A stretch of DNA of 64,000 nt from Hydrogenoanaerobacterium sp032017025. Lineage in GTDB: Bacteria > Bacillota > Clostridia > Oscillospirales > Ruminococcaceae. Shown here in pieces: positions 1 through 8,292 of this stretch (the first letter of the stretch is position 1; every line of letters begins with the position of its first letter). The notes under the pieces are model-generated. The model had not been told where the DNA came from. It searched no databases and was given only the letters and a program-made list of their open reading frames with translations. The position numbers and the translations under genes were made by a program. Location: assembly GCF_032017025.1 (NCBI RefSeq), contig NZ_DALZQO010000008.1, positions 59,510 through 123,509 on the forward strand. Reading direction: 5' to 3'.

Positions 1-204
1 GATAAAAACGGTGACCCGATCGATTGCCCCATTCACAACCGTTTGATCAGCACCCCGCTGGAGGCACTCAAAACCTTTCCAAACGTTGTGGGTGTTGCGG
101 GCGGGTTAGAAAAAACGCATGCCATCAACGCGGCACTCAAAAGCGGCTGCCTTGATGTTCTCATTACCGACGAGGAAACCGCCGAAAGCCTGCTGACGCT
201 GTAA
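1..204 (+). CDS. SorC-family sugar-binding regulator, C-terminal part (LsrR-like)
   Basis: The frame is open from the first base to a TAA at 202-204 and gives the last 67 residues of a protein that starts outside the window. The visible part reads VVGVAGGLEKT, then a short A-A-L-K-S-G helix, then LITDEETAESLL, which is the end of the phospho-sugar-binding domain of SorC-family regulators. The DNA-binding N-terminus is not visible. In enteric bacteria LsrR of this family binds phospho-autoinducer-2 and represses the lsr genes. The next gene is an LsrK-like kinase 61 bp downstream, so an LsrR role is a good inference, though other SorC sensors cannot be excluded from this fragment alone. Confidence 0.85.
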   Translation, partial: DKNGDPIDCPIHNRLISTPLEALKTFPNVVGVAGGLEKTHAINAALKSGCLDVLITDEETAESLLTL

Positions 205-265
205 TGAACACCAAATGAGCACCAAATACCCCCTCATCATTCTTATAAAACAGGAGGTTGCAACT

Positions 266-1828
266 ATGAGTAAATACTTAATGGCGATTGATGCCGGAAC
301 CGGCAGCGTCCGCGCTGTATTGTTTGATACCCTTGGAAACCAGCTTTTTGTCTCTCAGCAGGAGTGGGAACACAAAGAAGATCCGCGTTATCCCGGCTCA
401 ATGGATTTTGACTGGGTACATAACTGGGAGCTTGCATACGGCTGTGTGCGCGATGTCATGAAAGAAAGTGGCATTGACCCCACCAAAATTGCAGGCATTG
501 CAACCACCAGCATGCGCGAGGGTATTGTGCTCTACGATAAAAACGGTAAAGAAATTTGGGCATGCGCCAATGTGGATGCCCGCTCGGTGGGTGAGGTCAG
601 TGAGCTGAAAGCAATTTCGGAGAGCCTTGAGAAAGAAATCTATCTTCCCTCCGGGCAGACCTACGCACTGGGTGCACTGCCCAGAATTTTGTGGGTGAAA
701 AATCACCTGCCCGAGGTTTATGAGAATACTGCGACTGTCACCATGTTTAACGACTGGCTGATTGCAAAGCTCACCGGGGTACTCACTGCAGAGCCCTCCA
801 ATGGCTGCACTACCGGCATTTTTGACCTCGCAAAGCGCGCCTGGCTACCCGAAATTTCGAAAAAATGCGGGCTGAAAACCGACATTTTTCCGCCTGTGTT
901 TGAGAGCGGTACGGTTGTGGGCAAGGTTACCGCAGCGGTGGCGGCGCTCACCGGCCTTGCCGAGGGTACTCCGGTTGTCACAGGCGGGGGTGACGCTCAG
1001 CTTGGCAGCGTTGGTGTCGGTGTTGTAGAGCCAAACCAGGCTGCGGTATTCGGGGGCAGCTTTTGGCAGTTTGAGTTTAATACCAACGTTGCCAAAACCG
1101 ATGACCAGTGCCGTGTTAGGGTAAACTGTCATGCCGTACCGGGCCTGTGGCAGTACGAAGCTTTGGCGTTCTATCCGGGGCTTATTATGCGCTGGTACCG
1201 CGACGGCTTTTGTCAGTTGGAAAAAGCCGAAGGTGAAAAAGCGGGCAAAGACCCTTATTATCTGATGGATCAAGAAGCGGAGAAAATACCCGCTGGCAGC
1301 TACGGCATGATGTGCACCTTCTCGGATGTGATGAACTTCATCTCCTGGCGGCATGCGGCACCCGCTTTTGTCAACTTTGCACTAGACCCGCAGAAATTTA
1401 ATCGTTACACCTTTTACCGTGCCATTATGGAAAACGCCTGCATGGTGACTAAGGGCAATTTGGAGCTTGTTTCTGATGTAACGGGCAACCTGCCCGAGGA
1501 AATTGTATTTGCAGGCGGCGCCTCCAAGAGCCCGGTTTGGTGCCAGATACTGGCGGATGTTCTGGGGCTTAAGGTGCGTGTGCCTAAAATAAAAGAAGCC
1601 ACCGCGCTTGGCGCGGCAATTGCCGCAGGTGTGGGTGTGGGCATTTATGTCAATATGTCTGAGGCCGCAAAACAGCTTGTAAAATGGGATGCAGAGTACA
1701 CACCAAACGCCGAGAACCATGCCACCTACAGCAAGCTTTACGATACATGGCGTACTGTATACGCCGCCAACCTTTCACTCAGCGACCAGAAGCTCACCAA
1801 CTATATGTGGGTAGCACCTGGGCTGTAA
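266..1828 (+). CDS. lsrK: Autoinducer-2 kinase-like FGGY carbohydrate kinase
   Basis: This 520-residue FGGY-family kinase closely resembles LsrK, which phosphorylates autoinducer-2 (DPD) in the cytoplasm. The start at 266 is chosen over an in-frame ATG at 215 because AGGAGG lies at 252-257 and the family N-terminus MAIDAGTGSVRAV follows at once. Visible motifs are the phosphate loop DAGTGS, SMREGIVLY, the ANVDAR segment, GGGDAQLG near residue 250 and the adenosine motif FAGGASKSPVW near residue 425. The C-terminus ends in APGL, as I recall for enteric LsrK, and the length is close to that family (about 530). No lsr transporter or lsrF/G genes follow; two cupin-type genes do. Confidence 0.9.
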   Translation: MSKYLMAIDAGTGSVRAVLFDTLGNQLFVSQQEWEHKEDPRYPGSMDFDWVHNWELAYGCVRDVMKESGIDPTKIAGIATTSMREGIVLYDKNGKEIWACANVDARSVGEVSELKAISESLEKEIYLPSGQTYALGALPRILWVKNHLPEVYENTATVTMFNDWLIAKLTGVLTAEPSNGCTTGIFDLAKRAWLPEISKKCGLKTDIFPPVFESGTVVGKVTAAVAALTGLAEGTPVVTGGGDAQLGSVGVGVVEPNQAAVFGGSFWQFEFNTNVAKTDDQCRVRVNCHAVPGLWQYEALAFYPGLIMRWYRDGFCQLEKAEGEKAGKDPYYLMDQEAEKIPAGSYGMMCTFSDVMNFISWRHAAPAFVNFALDPQKFNRYTFYRAIMENACMVTKGNLELVSDVTGNLPEEIVFAGGASKSPVWCQILADVLGLKVRVPKIKEATALGAAIAAGVGVGIYVNMSEAAKQLVKWDAEYTPNAENHATYSKLYDTWRTVYAANLSLSDQKLTNYMWVAPGL

Positions 1829-1974
1829 CTTTTAGCGATTTAACATCTGTAACGCAGAGATTTTATCTGATACGCATTGTATTATCTGTCTTGTTTTGCC
1901 CGATTGTTGAATCTGCGGTGGGCAAATCCAACCCAGTGCTGATCCGTGCCGCAGCGGAGAATGGAAGAATCATT

Positions 1975-2313
1975 ATGTTTATTGTAGATGAAAAAGACCA
2001 TGAATACCGTTTTGGTGATAATGGCCCCAAATACCTGATGAAAGGCCCCCGTATGAACTTTGCAATTGTTCAGTTTACACCGGGTAAAGATTTCCAGGCG
2101 CATTATCACAACATTATGGAGGAGAATTTTTATATTCTTGAGGGTACTGCCGAAATTACAGTTGACGGCAAGGTTTACAACCTTACCCCCGGCCAGATGA
2201 TTCATATTGAACCCAAAGAGGTTCACTATGTCCGCAACACCTCGGATCAGGTGCTGAAAATGGTTTCCACCCTTGCTCCTTATCAGGAAGTGGATAAGGT
2301 TGATGTTGAATAG
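1975..2313 (+). CDS. Small cupin-domain protein
   Basis: This 112-residue protein is a single-domain cupin. The first cupin motif is visible as HYHNIMEENFYILEG near residues 42-56, with the H-x-H-x4-E metal ligands, and the second as PGQMIHIEPKEVHYV near residue 77, which supplies the last His. Its start was placed at the ATG at 1975, behind a GGAAG at 1963-1967; the frame stays open upstream into the kinase gene but no better start is seen there. It lies 146 bp after lsrK and 46 bp before another cupin-like gene, so the three may act on one substrate. The reaction is unknown; isomerase, lyase or dioxygenase activity are all possible for this fold. Confidence 0.8.
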   Translation: MFIVDEKDHEYRFGDNGPKYLMKGPRMNFAIVQFTPGKDFQAHYHNIMEENFYILEGTAEITVDGKVYNLTPGQMIHIEPKEVHYVRNTSDQVLKMVSTLAPYQEVDKVDVE

Positions 2314-2359
2314 TCGTTTCATTTTATAAGCGGATTTGTTCCGCATGGGAGGCTTTTCT

Positions 2360-2851
2360 ATGAAAACAATCAAAGCAACCCCTATCACCGCCGAAAACTT
2401 TTTACCCTATGGCTATGTGGCAAATATCTCCGATTCCTCGGGTAGCTACGGTATGGGGGCTTACCCCTGCACCTTTCACCGCGACCTTGTCCTTTGTCCG
2501 AATGGGAGCAGCGACCCTATTGCGTTTGGGTCTTTAAAAATTGGCAAGCGGGCAATGATTGTACAGGATGTGGAATATCATTCTCATGCCTGTGAAGTAA
2601 TGATGCCGATGGACGACGACATCGTCATTTACGTGGGCCCTGCCTCCAGTGATGTAATTGAGCTTGACAAACTTGTGGCGTTTTTGGTTCCCAAAGGCAC
2701 TTTGGTAATCTTTCGCGCAGGTGTTTGGCATGGTGCACCCTACCCTGTCCATCATGACGGCACTGTATTGATCTGTCTGCCCGAACGCACTTATCTCAAC
2801 GATACCAAAAAATATCTTCTTGATGAGAAGGATTTTTTGATAATCGAATAA
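2360..2851 (+). CDS. Ureidoglycolate lyase-like cupin protein
   Basis: The 163-residue product resembles the ureidoglycolate lyase (AllA) fold in length and in its central pattern. It shows an E-Y-H-S-H-A-C-E-V metal-binding stretch near residue 73, a beta-rich middle, and GVWHGAPYPV near residue 125. GGGAGG at 2347-2352 precedes the ATG at 2360. No other allantoin or purine-degradation gene is near, so ureide catabolism is unlikely to be its job here. Placement after lsrK and another cupin suggests it handles a small sugar-like or dicarbonyl compound, possibly derived from autoinducer-2; that is inference only. Confidence 0.75.
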   Translation: MKTIKATPITAENFLPYGYVANISDSSGSYGMGAYPCTFHRDLVLCPNGSSDPIAFGSLKIGKRAMIVQDVEYHSHACEVMMPMDDDIVIYVGPASSDVIELDKLVAFLVPKGTLVIFRAGVWHGAPYPVHHDGTVLICLPERTYLNDTKKYLLDEKDFLIIE

Positions 2852-3338
2852 TTTTTGACATCTTCTTCATTTTCTTCATTTTCTCCTAATCCTATCCCAG
2901 CAAAAAGAACCCCGCGTGAAAAACACCTCAGTCTTTGTTCAGTAAAGTATACCGAATAAAGATTGGAGTGTTTTTCTATGCCAAAAGAGGCACCAATGCT
3001 CGGGGGCTTGCTTCTGTTCAGCTGCCTATTATCGTTTCAGTTGCAGCAACATGGGCATCGGTACTGTCTCTTCAGCTTTTAAAGGGAAAATACGACATGC
3101 GAACGCAATTCTTCTACGAAGGGCGTATTTTTGACTTTTCTATGACGGCATGCTATCATGTATTTAGATATATCTACCTTTGTCAGCTGTAGAGCGGCGA
3201 ATTTTGCGGACACGTTCCTACAATTTCATATGGTCTATATAGGGCCGATTGTAAAATAACGTATGCCAATTTGGTAATACGTTTTTTATATGCAGTCAAA
3301 GCTTATTCCACAAATAAAATCTTCACGGAGGGAAACCA
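2852..3338. other. Intergenic region with two hairpins, no convincing gene
   Basis: This 487-bp gap contains a T-rich imperfect hairpin (2919-2975) and a second one whose arms AAAATACG and CGTATTTT lie at 3087-3094 and 3124-3131. A 34-codon frame at 2978-3082 with a GGAGTG in front, and an 85-codon frame in another register, show no recognisable protein features and begin in the first hairpin. I see no promoter that stands out except that the antiporter gene downstream must be transcribed from here. Confidence 0.5.
2919..2975 (+). terminator. Imperfect hairpin with T-run
   Basis: The left arm AAAAACACCTCAGTCTTTG and the right arm AAAGATTGGAGTGTTTTT pair with a few mismatches around an AT-rich loop, and the right arm ends in a run of five T. 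It lies about 70 bp after the last lsrK-cluster gene and could end that transcript. Stem quality is only moderate. Confidence 0.5.
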
Positions 3339-4553
3339 TTGAACTTACTATTAAAACTTGGACTTGTGATTCTGGCCGGACTGATAGGCGGCAAGATTGC
3401 CCGCCACTTTAAGCTCCCGGATGTAACGGGATACCTAATTGCAGGGCTTTTTTTAGGCGGCTCCTTTCTTCAGCTGGTGTCTGAGCAGGACATTGACTCC
3501 CTTGGCATTATAAGTGAGCTCGCCCTCGCGGTGATCGCCTTTAGCATCGGCAGTGAATTCGTTGTAAAAGAGATGAAAAAGCTGGGCAAAGCCGTTTTTA
3601 TTATTACCTTGGCAGAGGTAATTGGCGCTGTAATCGTCGTGTTTACTGTGGTATACTATATCTTTCAGCAGTCCTTTGTGTTCAGCATTATCATCGCCTC
3701 CATGTCTGCGGCTACGGCCCCCGCTGCCACCTTAATGGTTATACGTCAGTTTCGTGCCCGCGGCCCCTTAACCCAGACGATACTGCCTGTTGTTGCACTT
3801 GATGATGTCTTTGGTATCATTGCCTTTGGGTTGGCGGTATCCGTTGCAAAAATCGTTACAGGCGGCTCAGATCAGCCGCTGGCCCTTATGGTTACCAAGC
3901 CTTTTATTGAAATTTTTGCCTCCTTGCTTTTAGGGTGTGTATTTGGCGTGATTCTCACCTATGCATGCAAGTTTGCTCCGGACAATGAGGTTTTGCTGGG
4001 GCTTATATTGGCTGTTATAGGTATTACCACAGGTATTGCTAACTGGTTGGGGCTGTCGGCTCTGCTTGCCTGTATCATGGTAGGTACGATGGTAGTAAAC
4101 CTTAAGCACAACCCCAACCGGGTTTTTTCGTCGCTCAACAACTTTACGCCCCCGCTATACCTTCTGTTTTTTACTCTGGCAGGGGCCAGCCTGGATCTTC
4201 GTATACTAGCCTCGGTGGGCTTTCTGGGCGTGGGCTATATCTTGGCGCGTATGGGTGGAAAAATGGCAGGCGCATGGGCGGGCGCGAAGATTTCCGCTTC
4301 CCCGGATGTGATACGCAAATATCTGGGCCTTGCCCTATTGCCGCAGGGGGGCATATCCATTGGCCTTACGGTTATTGTGCGCCAGATGTTCCCCGAGCAA
4401 GCCGAAGCGATTGCCACTATTATCATGTTTAGCGTGCTGGTTTATGAGACTACCGGCCCCATATTTGCCAAGATAGCCATACAAAAGGCCGGTGAGGTTG
4501 GCGGAATGGATCGAAAGCCCGACCATACCCCAGAAGCGGTGGCTTTAAAATAA
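3339..4553 (+). CDS. CPA2-type cation:proton antiporter (KefB/NapA-like)
   Basis: This 404-residue membrane protein is hydrophobic almost throughout and carries the Na+/H+ exchanger (CPA2) pattern: an N-terminal GLIGGKIARHFKLPDVTGYL helix pair near residue 15, AATAPAATLMVIR near residue 127, and the paired acids in VVALDDVFGII near residue 152 that bind ions in this family. It starts with TTG at 3339, supported by GGAGGG at 3328-3333 seven bases upstream. It has no C-terminal TrkA-type nucleotide domain, so it is not a full Kef channel. A P-II-like gene follows 19 bp downstream and may act as its regulator. Exchange of Na+ or K+ for H+ is likely; the ion cannot be told from sequence. Confidence 0.88.
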   Translation: MNLLLKLGLVILAGLIGGKIARHFKLPDVTGYLIAGLFLGGSFLQLVSEQDIDSLGIISELALAVIAFSIGSEFVVKEMKKLGKAVFIITLAEVIGAVIVVFTVVYYIFQQSFVFSIIIASMSAATAPAATLMVIRQFRARGPLTQTILPVVALDDVFGIIAFGLAVSVAKIVTGGSDQPLALMVTKPFIEIFASLLLGCVFGVILTYACKFAPDNEVLLGLILAVIGITTGIANWLGLSALLACIMVGTMVVNLKHNPNRVFSSLNNFTPPLYLLFFTLAGASLDLRILASVGFLGVGYILARMGGKMAGAWAGAKISASPDVIRKYLGLALLPQGGISIGLTVIVRQMFPEQAEAIATIIMFSVLVYETTGPIFAKIAIQKAGEVGGMDRKPDHTPEAVALK

Positions 4554-4572
4554 AAATTGAGGAGGCAATATT

Positions 4573-4920
4573 ATGCATGCTTTATTTATCGTTCTGAATG
4601 ACACAGACTATCTGGATGATATCCTTGCGGGACTGGTGCAGGCCGGGGTTACCGGCGCGACGATTTTAGAAAGCCAAGGTATGGCCGGCTTTATGATGGA
4701 CAACGACAAAGCAAGCCTATCTATGGCCAACATGTTTAAGTCTTTTTTGACAAGTGCCAGGCCGTTTAACAAAACTATTTTTACGGTGCTGGAGAGCGAT
4801 GCTCTTTTGGATAAGGCGGTTGCAGCGGTACGGCAGACCCTAGGCGAGGAGGCAAGGCCGGGAACGGGAATGATGTTTTCCGTGCCGATAGGGGCTGTGT
4901 ACCCTCTCTCATCCGAGTAG
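4573..4920 (+). CDS. P-II-like small regulatory protein
   Basis: The 115-residue protein begins with MHALFIVLNDTDYLDDILAGL and ends with GTGMMFSVPIGAVYPL, the alternating beta-alpha-beta layout and closing strand of P-II/CutA-like trimers. An Asn/Asp-rich middle lies where P-II proteins carry the T-loop; the canonical uridylylated Tyr is not evident. AGGAGG at 4560-4565 gives a good start. It is the second gene of a two-gene unit with the antiporter, 19 bp apart. P-II-like proteins next to transporters often bind a nucleotide and gate the transporter, so control of the antiporter is the most economical guess. Confidence 0.7.
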   Translation: MHALFIVLNDTDYLDDILAGLVQAGVTGATILESQGMAGFMMDNDKASLSMANMFKSFLTSARPFNKTIFTVLESDALLDKAVAAVRQTLGEEARPGTGMMFSVPIGAVYPLSSE

Positions 4921-4954
4921 GCGCTGCTTTTTTCGGCTATTCTAATTTTTTTAC

Positions 4955-4995
4955 TATACGGGTAACCTGTTGTACGAGGGTTGCCCGTATTTTCT
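4955..4995 (+). terminator. Rho-independent terminator
   Basis: Arms ATACGGGTAACC and GGGTTGCCCGTAT pair around a short loop and are followed by TTTTCTTTT. It sits 35 bp after the P-II-like gene and probably ends the antiporter operon. Confidence 0.75.
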
Positions 4996-5160
4996 TTTGT
5001 GGCTTCAGGAGAACACCTAAGACGAAGCATATTGGCGCACAGCCTAGGTATAAAAACAATAGATTCTGCGAGCAATTTTCTTGTTTTCTTATATTGATCA
5101 GCGATGTTTTCGGTGGTTTTAGGGAATAATAAACATTATTAGATAGAAAGGCACTTTTCA

Positions 5161-5466
5161 ATGAATATTTTTGACAACGGTACAATAAGGCTTTTTCTGG
5201 TGCTGCTGCTGTTTTCAGTACCGTCGGCACTCATTGAGTATTTGATTTGCAGGTTTTCAAAAGGCGGGCTTACCAAATACATTTTGCCCCTCATTACTGT
5301 TTTTGCAGGGGTCGGCTCCATTATCTATGCAAAAACCTCACACCTGGAAGGCTTTCTGGATATCGCATATATTCTGCTCGGCATGCTGTTTTTTGGAGCT
5401 TTTGTTGCCAGCCTTATTGTTTTGGTTGTTTACGAAATATCTTTGCGAAGGCGCAAAAAACAATAA
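5161..5466 (+). CDS. Small three-helix membrane protein, unknown function
   Basis: The 101-residue product has three hydrophobic segments, near residues 10-30, 40-58 and 68-92, and a basic C-terminus (RRRKKQ), which would place the end in the cytoplasm. I do not recognise a family. The ribosome site is weak (AGAAAGG about ten bases before the ATG), so translation is less certain than for its neighbours. It stands alone between two terminators, so no operon context helps. Confidence 0.6.
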   Translation: MNIFDNGTIRLFLVLLLFSVPSALIEYLICRFSKGGLTKYILPLITVFAGVGSIIYAKTSHLEGFLDIAYILLGMLFFGAFVASLIVLVVYEISLRRRKKQ

Positions 5467-5571
5467 GCTAGGCTTAGGCAGGTTGAGAAAAAATTTTGCT
5501 TCCTGATTTAGCAAGGGCAATCGGTAAACTTTTTTGTTTTAATCTTCTGCCCAAAAACGGTTTGGCAAAAC

Positions 5572-5613
5572 AAAAAGGCATTCACGTCCGTTTTGAACGT
5601 GAATGCCTTTTCG
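5572..5613. terminator. Bidirectional terminator
   Basis: AAAAAGGCATTCACGT at 5572-5587 pairs with ACGTGAATGCCTTTT at 5597-5611. T-runs on both strands let it serve both the small membrane gene on the plus strand and the ABC exporter operon ending at 5632 on the minus strand. Confidence 0.85.
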
Positions 5614-5631
5614 TTTAATTTGATATTTTGT

Positions 5632-7203
5632 TTACCGATTATTTAGTTCGGCGTAGTTGAGAATATCGCGGCAGAGAAATAAAATGAGCGAAGCACAGAG
5701 CGTGTTCCATACAAAGGTGGTGAGCAAGGGCAGCGTCGGGCCCGAATCACCCAATGCCGCCATCACTGCAAAGCCGATGATCAACCCCGGCACACAAATT
5801 AGTATCATAATCAGGAAATAGAGCATCATAATAATCACTTTACTGGTCAGCGAGCCCAACACCCGTTCAATGAGGATATTCCCTGCAATGAACAAAACGC
5901 CAAAACCGATGCGCATAGCAATGCAAGCTGCAATTTCCAGCGGGGAGAGGCTGAGCAGCAAGCCTACAGGGATAAACAGCACCACTGCCTCCAGCACAAC
6001 TTTGCAGATGCTTTCACGGCACAGGTGTAAGAGTTTGAGAAACGGTGGTTCCGGAGTGAGATAGACATAGGGCAGCAACAGCTCGTTTACCCAGCGCCCG
6101 GTAGCAACGCTGAATATCTGCAGATAAACGCTGAAGAACAGCACTGGTATCAGCCCTTCATCGCGCATAAAATAGGAAAAGCCTATGGTCATTGCAATAA
6201 ACAGCAGGCTTGTTTTGTCTAACATTAAAAAGCGAGAGCGGCGGTTTTCCAGCATATGCTTATAAAAGAATACGCTTGCACCCTGCCCTTTACCAATACC
6301 TATTTTGCCAACCTTAACGTTTTGGGGCAGGCTGTCGGCAAATTTGCCCTGTTTTTTTGCAGTAATTGCAGAGAGAGAAACCTCGGTGGCTTTCAGAACA
6401 TCCTCATAAAAATCGCCGCGCGCTTTGGCAATTGCTACAATCAGGGCAGCGGCGAACAGTACAGTTGCCAAAAGCCCTAGTACTGCCGCAGCCCAGTTGG
6501 CAGAGAGAAAACCTGCCACTGCAGCCTTCAGCCAGCCTGCAACAGGAAATAACGCTGCAATGGGGGTGTTGGCAGCGCTCACAATAGAACCCAGTACATC
6601 GCCCTTGTTGGTAAAAGCCGGCAGCAGGATGTACAGAGAAAACACACCAAGTATGGTGTAAAAGCCGATGCGTACGGCGGTTCGCACACGCTCATTTTGG
6701 CTGGTGAACGTATAAATCGCCATGGCGGTAAGCTGTGAGCAAAATACGCACAGGCAATAGCCCAGCAGAATGATAAGCAATGCGCCGAACGAAATGCCAT
6801 AGCTCTGATGCAGCCACGAGTACTGGAACAGCAGAAAAAAGCCCACATACAGCGAAGTGCTCATCTGCTTAACAAGGCCGTAAAGCAAAACCCGGTGCGA
6901 CGGAATAGGCGCGGGGAAGAGCATATGAACATCTGCCATAGAGAAAAAGCTTGCACCCGAGCCAAGCCCCTGAAGAACACCCATTGCAAACATAAACGCA
7001 TACAGCCCCAACATCATTACCGTAAGCTCTGCGATAGAGCGATAGCTTTTACCCGGCATAGGTATGGTGAACATAGCGCTCACCACCATAAAGCCCAGCA
7101 TCAGCACTACAAACAGTGTCAATATAAGCTTTGCGGGGCGCCGTATCAACTCTTTCAGGTTGTTTTTCAGCGTGGTGCGCAGCAGGTAGAAGAGACTTTT
7201 CAT
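5632..7203 (-). CDS. ABC exporter membrane subunit
   Basis: This 523-residue integral membrane protein begins with a short basic segment (TLKNNLKELIRRPAK) followed by many hydrophobic helices, in the manner of the Clostridia putative ABC-exporter permeases of the YhaP type. A hydrophilic part near residues 255-320 divides two membrane halves. Its start overlaps the stop of the ATPase gene by four bases (ATGA), so the two are translationally coupled and form one transporter. The cargo is unknown; there is no peptide, lantibiotic or drug gene beside it. Confidence 0.82.
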   Translation of the reverse strand: MKSLFYLLRTTLKNNLKELIRRPAKLILTLFVVLMLGFMVVSAMFTIPMPGKSYRSIAELTVMMLGLYAFMFAMGVLQGLGSGASFFSMADVHMLFPAPIPSHRVLLYGLVKQMSTSLYVGFFLLFQYSWLHQSYGISFGALLIILLGYCLCVFCSQLTAMAIYTFTSQNERVRTAVRIGFYTILGVFSLYILLPAFTNKGDVLGSIVSAANTPIAALFPVAGWLKAAVAGFLSANWAAAVLGLLATVLFAAALIVAIAKARGDFYEDVLKATEVSLSAITAKKQGKFADSLPQNVKVGKIGIGKGQGASVFFYKHMLENRRSRFLMLDKTSLLFIAMTIGFSYFMRDEGLIPVLFFSVYLQIFSVATGRWVNELLLPYVYLTPEPPFLKLLHLCRESICKVVLEAVVLFIPVGLLLSLSPLEIAACIAMRIGFGVLFIAGNILIERVLGSLTSKVIIMMLYFLIMILICVPGLIIGFAVMAALGDSGPTLPLLTTFVWNTLCASLILFLCRDILNYAELNNR

Positions 7204-7913
7204 TGTGCTGCCCCATCCTTCCGCTCGGTGATTTCAAAGAACAGGTCTTCCAGCGATTTCTCATTTTCGTTGCTTGAGCGGTTGCGTTTGGTGGCAGCAA
7301 ATGAGCCATTCATCATAATATGTGCAACATCCCAGTAATCCTCTACGCTGTCAATCATATGTGTGCTGATGAGCACAGACGCGCCCTCGTTTTTGAGCTC
7401 GGTGAACAGTAGCTTGAGCTGCTTAATGGCATGCGGGTCAAGCCCCACCATCGGTTCATCGAAGATGAGTACGCGCGGTTTATGTAAAACAGCGCAGCAG
7501 ATGCTCACCTTTTGCTGCATGCCTTTCGAAAGCTCTTTCCCCAGCTTATCTTTTTTATCCTCCAGTTCAAAGCGCTCCAGCAGCTGAGCCGCAAGCGGCT
7601 GCCACCCTGTTAGCCGGTAGGCACGCGCTATAAACTCAAGGTGTTCTTCTACTGTTAGCATGTCGTAGACGGCGGGCATTTCGGGGATATATCCGAGCAG
7701 CTTTTTAGCCTCAAGCGATTTGTTCGGGTGCCCGCAAACGGTAATTTCACCGTCAAACCGCAGCAACCCTGCAATACATTTGATGATAGTAGATTTGCCC
7801 GCACCGTTCGGGCCCATCAGTACTGCTATTTCGCTGTCGTTTACACGAAAATGGATGTCGTTATTGGCAACGACCCTACCATAACGCTTTGTTACATGGT
7901 TTACTTCAAACAT
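7200..7913 (-). CDS. ABC exporter ATP-binding subunit
   Basis: The ATPase shows Walker A GPNGAGKST near residue 36, the signature LSKGMQQKV, Walker B VLIFDEPMVGLD and an H-loop in ISTHMIDSVED. The start at 7913 gives 237 residues and fits the family N-terminus MFEVNHVTKRYG; GAGGA lies just ahead of it. An upstream in-frame ATG at 8021 would add 36 residues that look non-coding. It drives the membrane subunit encoded directly downstream. Confidence 0.92.
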   Translation of the reverse strand: MFEVNHVTKRYGRVVANNDIHFRVNDSEIAVLMGPNGAGKSTIIKCIAGLLRFDGEITVCGHPNKSLEAKKLLGYIPEMPAVYDMLTVEEHLEFIARAYRLTGWQPLAAQLLERFELEDKKDKLGKELSKGMQQKVSICCAVLHKPRVLIFDEPMVGLDPHAIKQLKLLFTELKNEGASVLISTHMIDSVEDYWDVAHIMMNGSFAATKRNRSSNENEKSLEDLFFEITERKDGAAQ

Positions 7914-8292
7914 CGTATTCCTCGTTTCTGTGGCTAAATTGGTACTTATAGCTTTTCTGCGAATCAATCGGAAAAGCAGCAGGCATTGGCAACTGCCGTG
8001 CAAACGGCTTTTCAAAGCCAAAACCGTATACTTATTATTTTAACGCATCTGCAACAGAAATGATACATTTGAAAGAAAGATTTACAAATAATCAAAATTT
8101 TTACTAATTTATGCTAAGTCCTATGAATAAAGAATGCAGACCGCGGCAAGTTGTACCGGTTATGGCAATCCGCCCCTAAAATCGGCATAGCCAAAGGGGC
8201 AAACCAGCTTCATTTCTGTTGATTTTATAAAACAGAAAACCCAAGCAAAAACAGAGGCAATACTGCCACTAAATCGCTTGAGTTTTGTTCGT
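7914..8292. other. Intergenic region, no gene seen
   Basis: This 379-bp stretch must hold the promoter of the minus-strand ABC exporter operon and the 3' end of the sulfite-reductase-like transcript. An inverted pair TTTCTGTT / AACAGAAA lies near 8213-8238 without a T-run. No further coding or RNA feature is convincing. Confidence 0.4.

Noticed and set aside
2935..3192. An 85-codon frame and a 34-codon frame after the cupin genes
   Set aside because: Both start in a hairpin, have composition unlike the neighbours and match no family. Kept only as a note on the gap.
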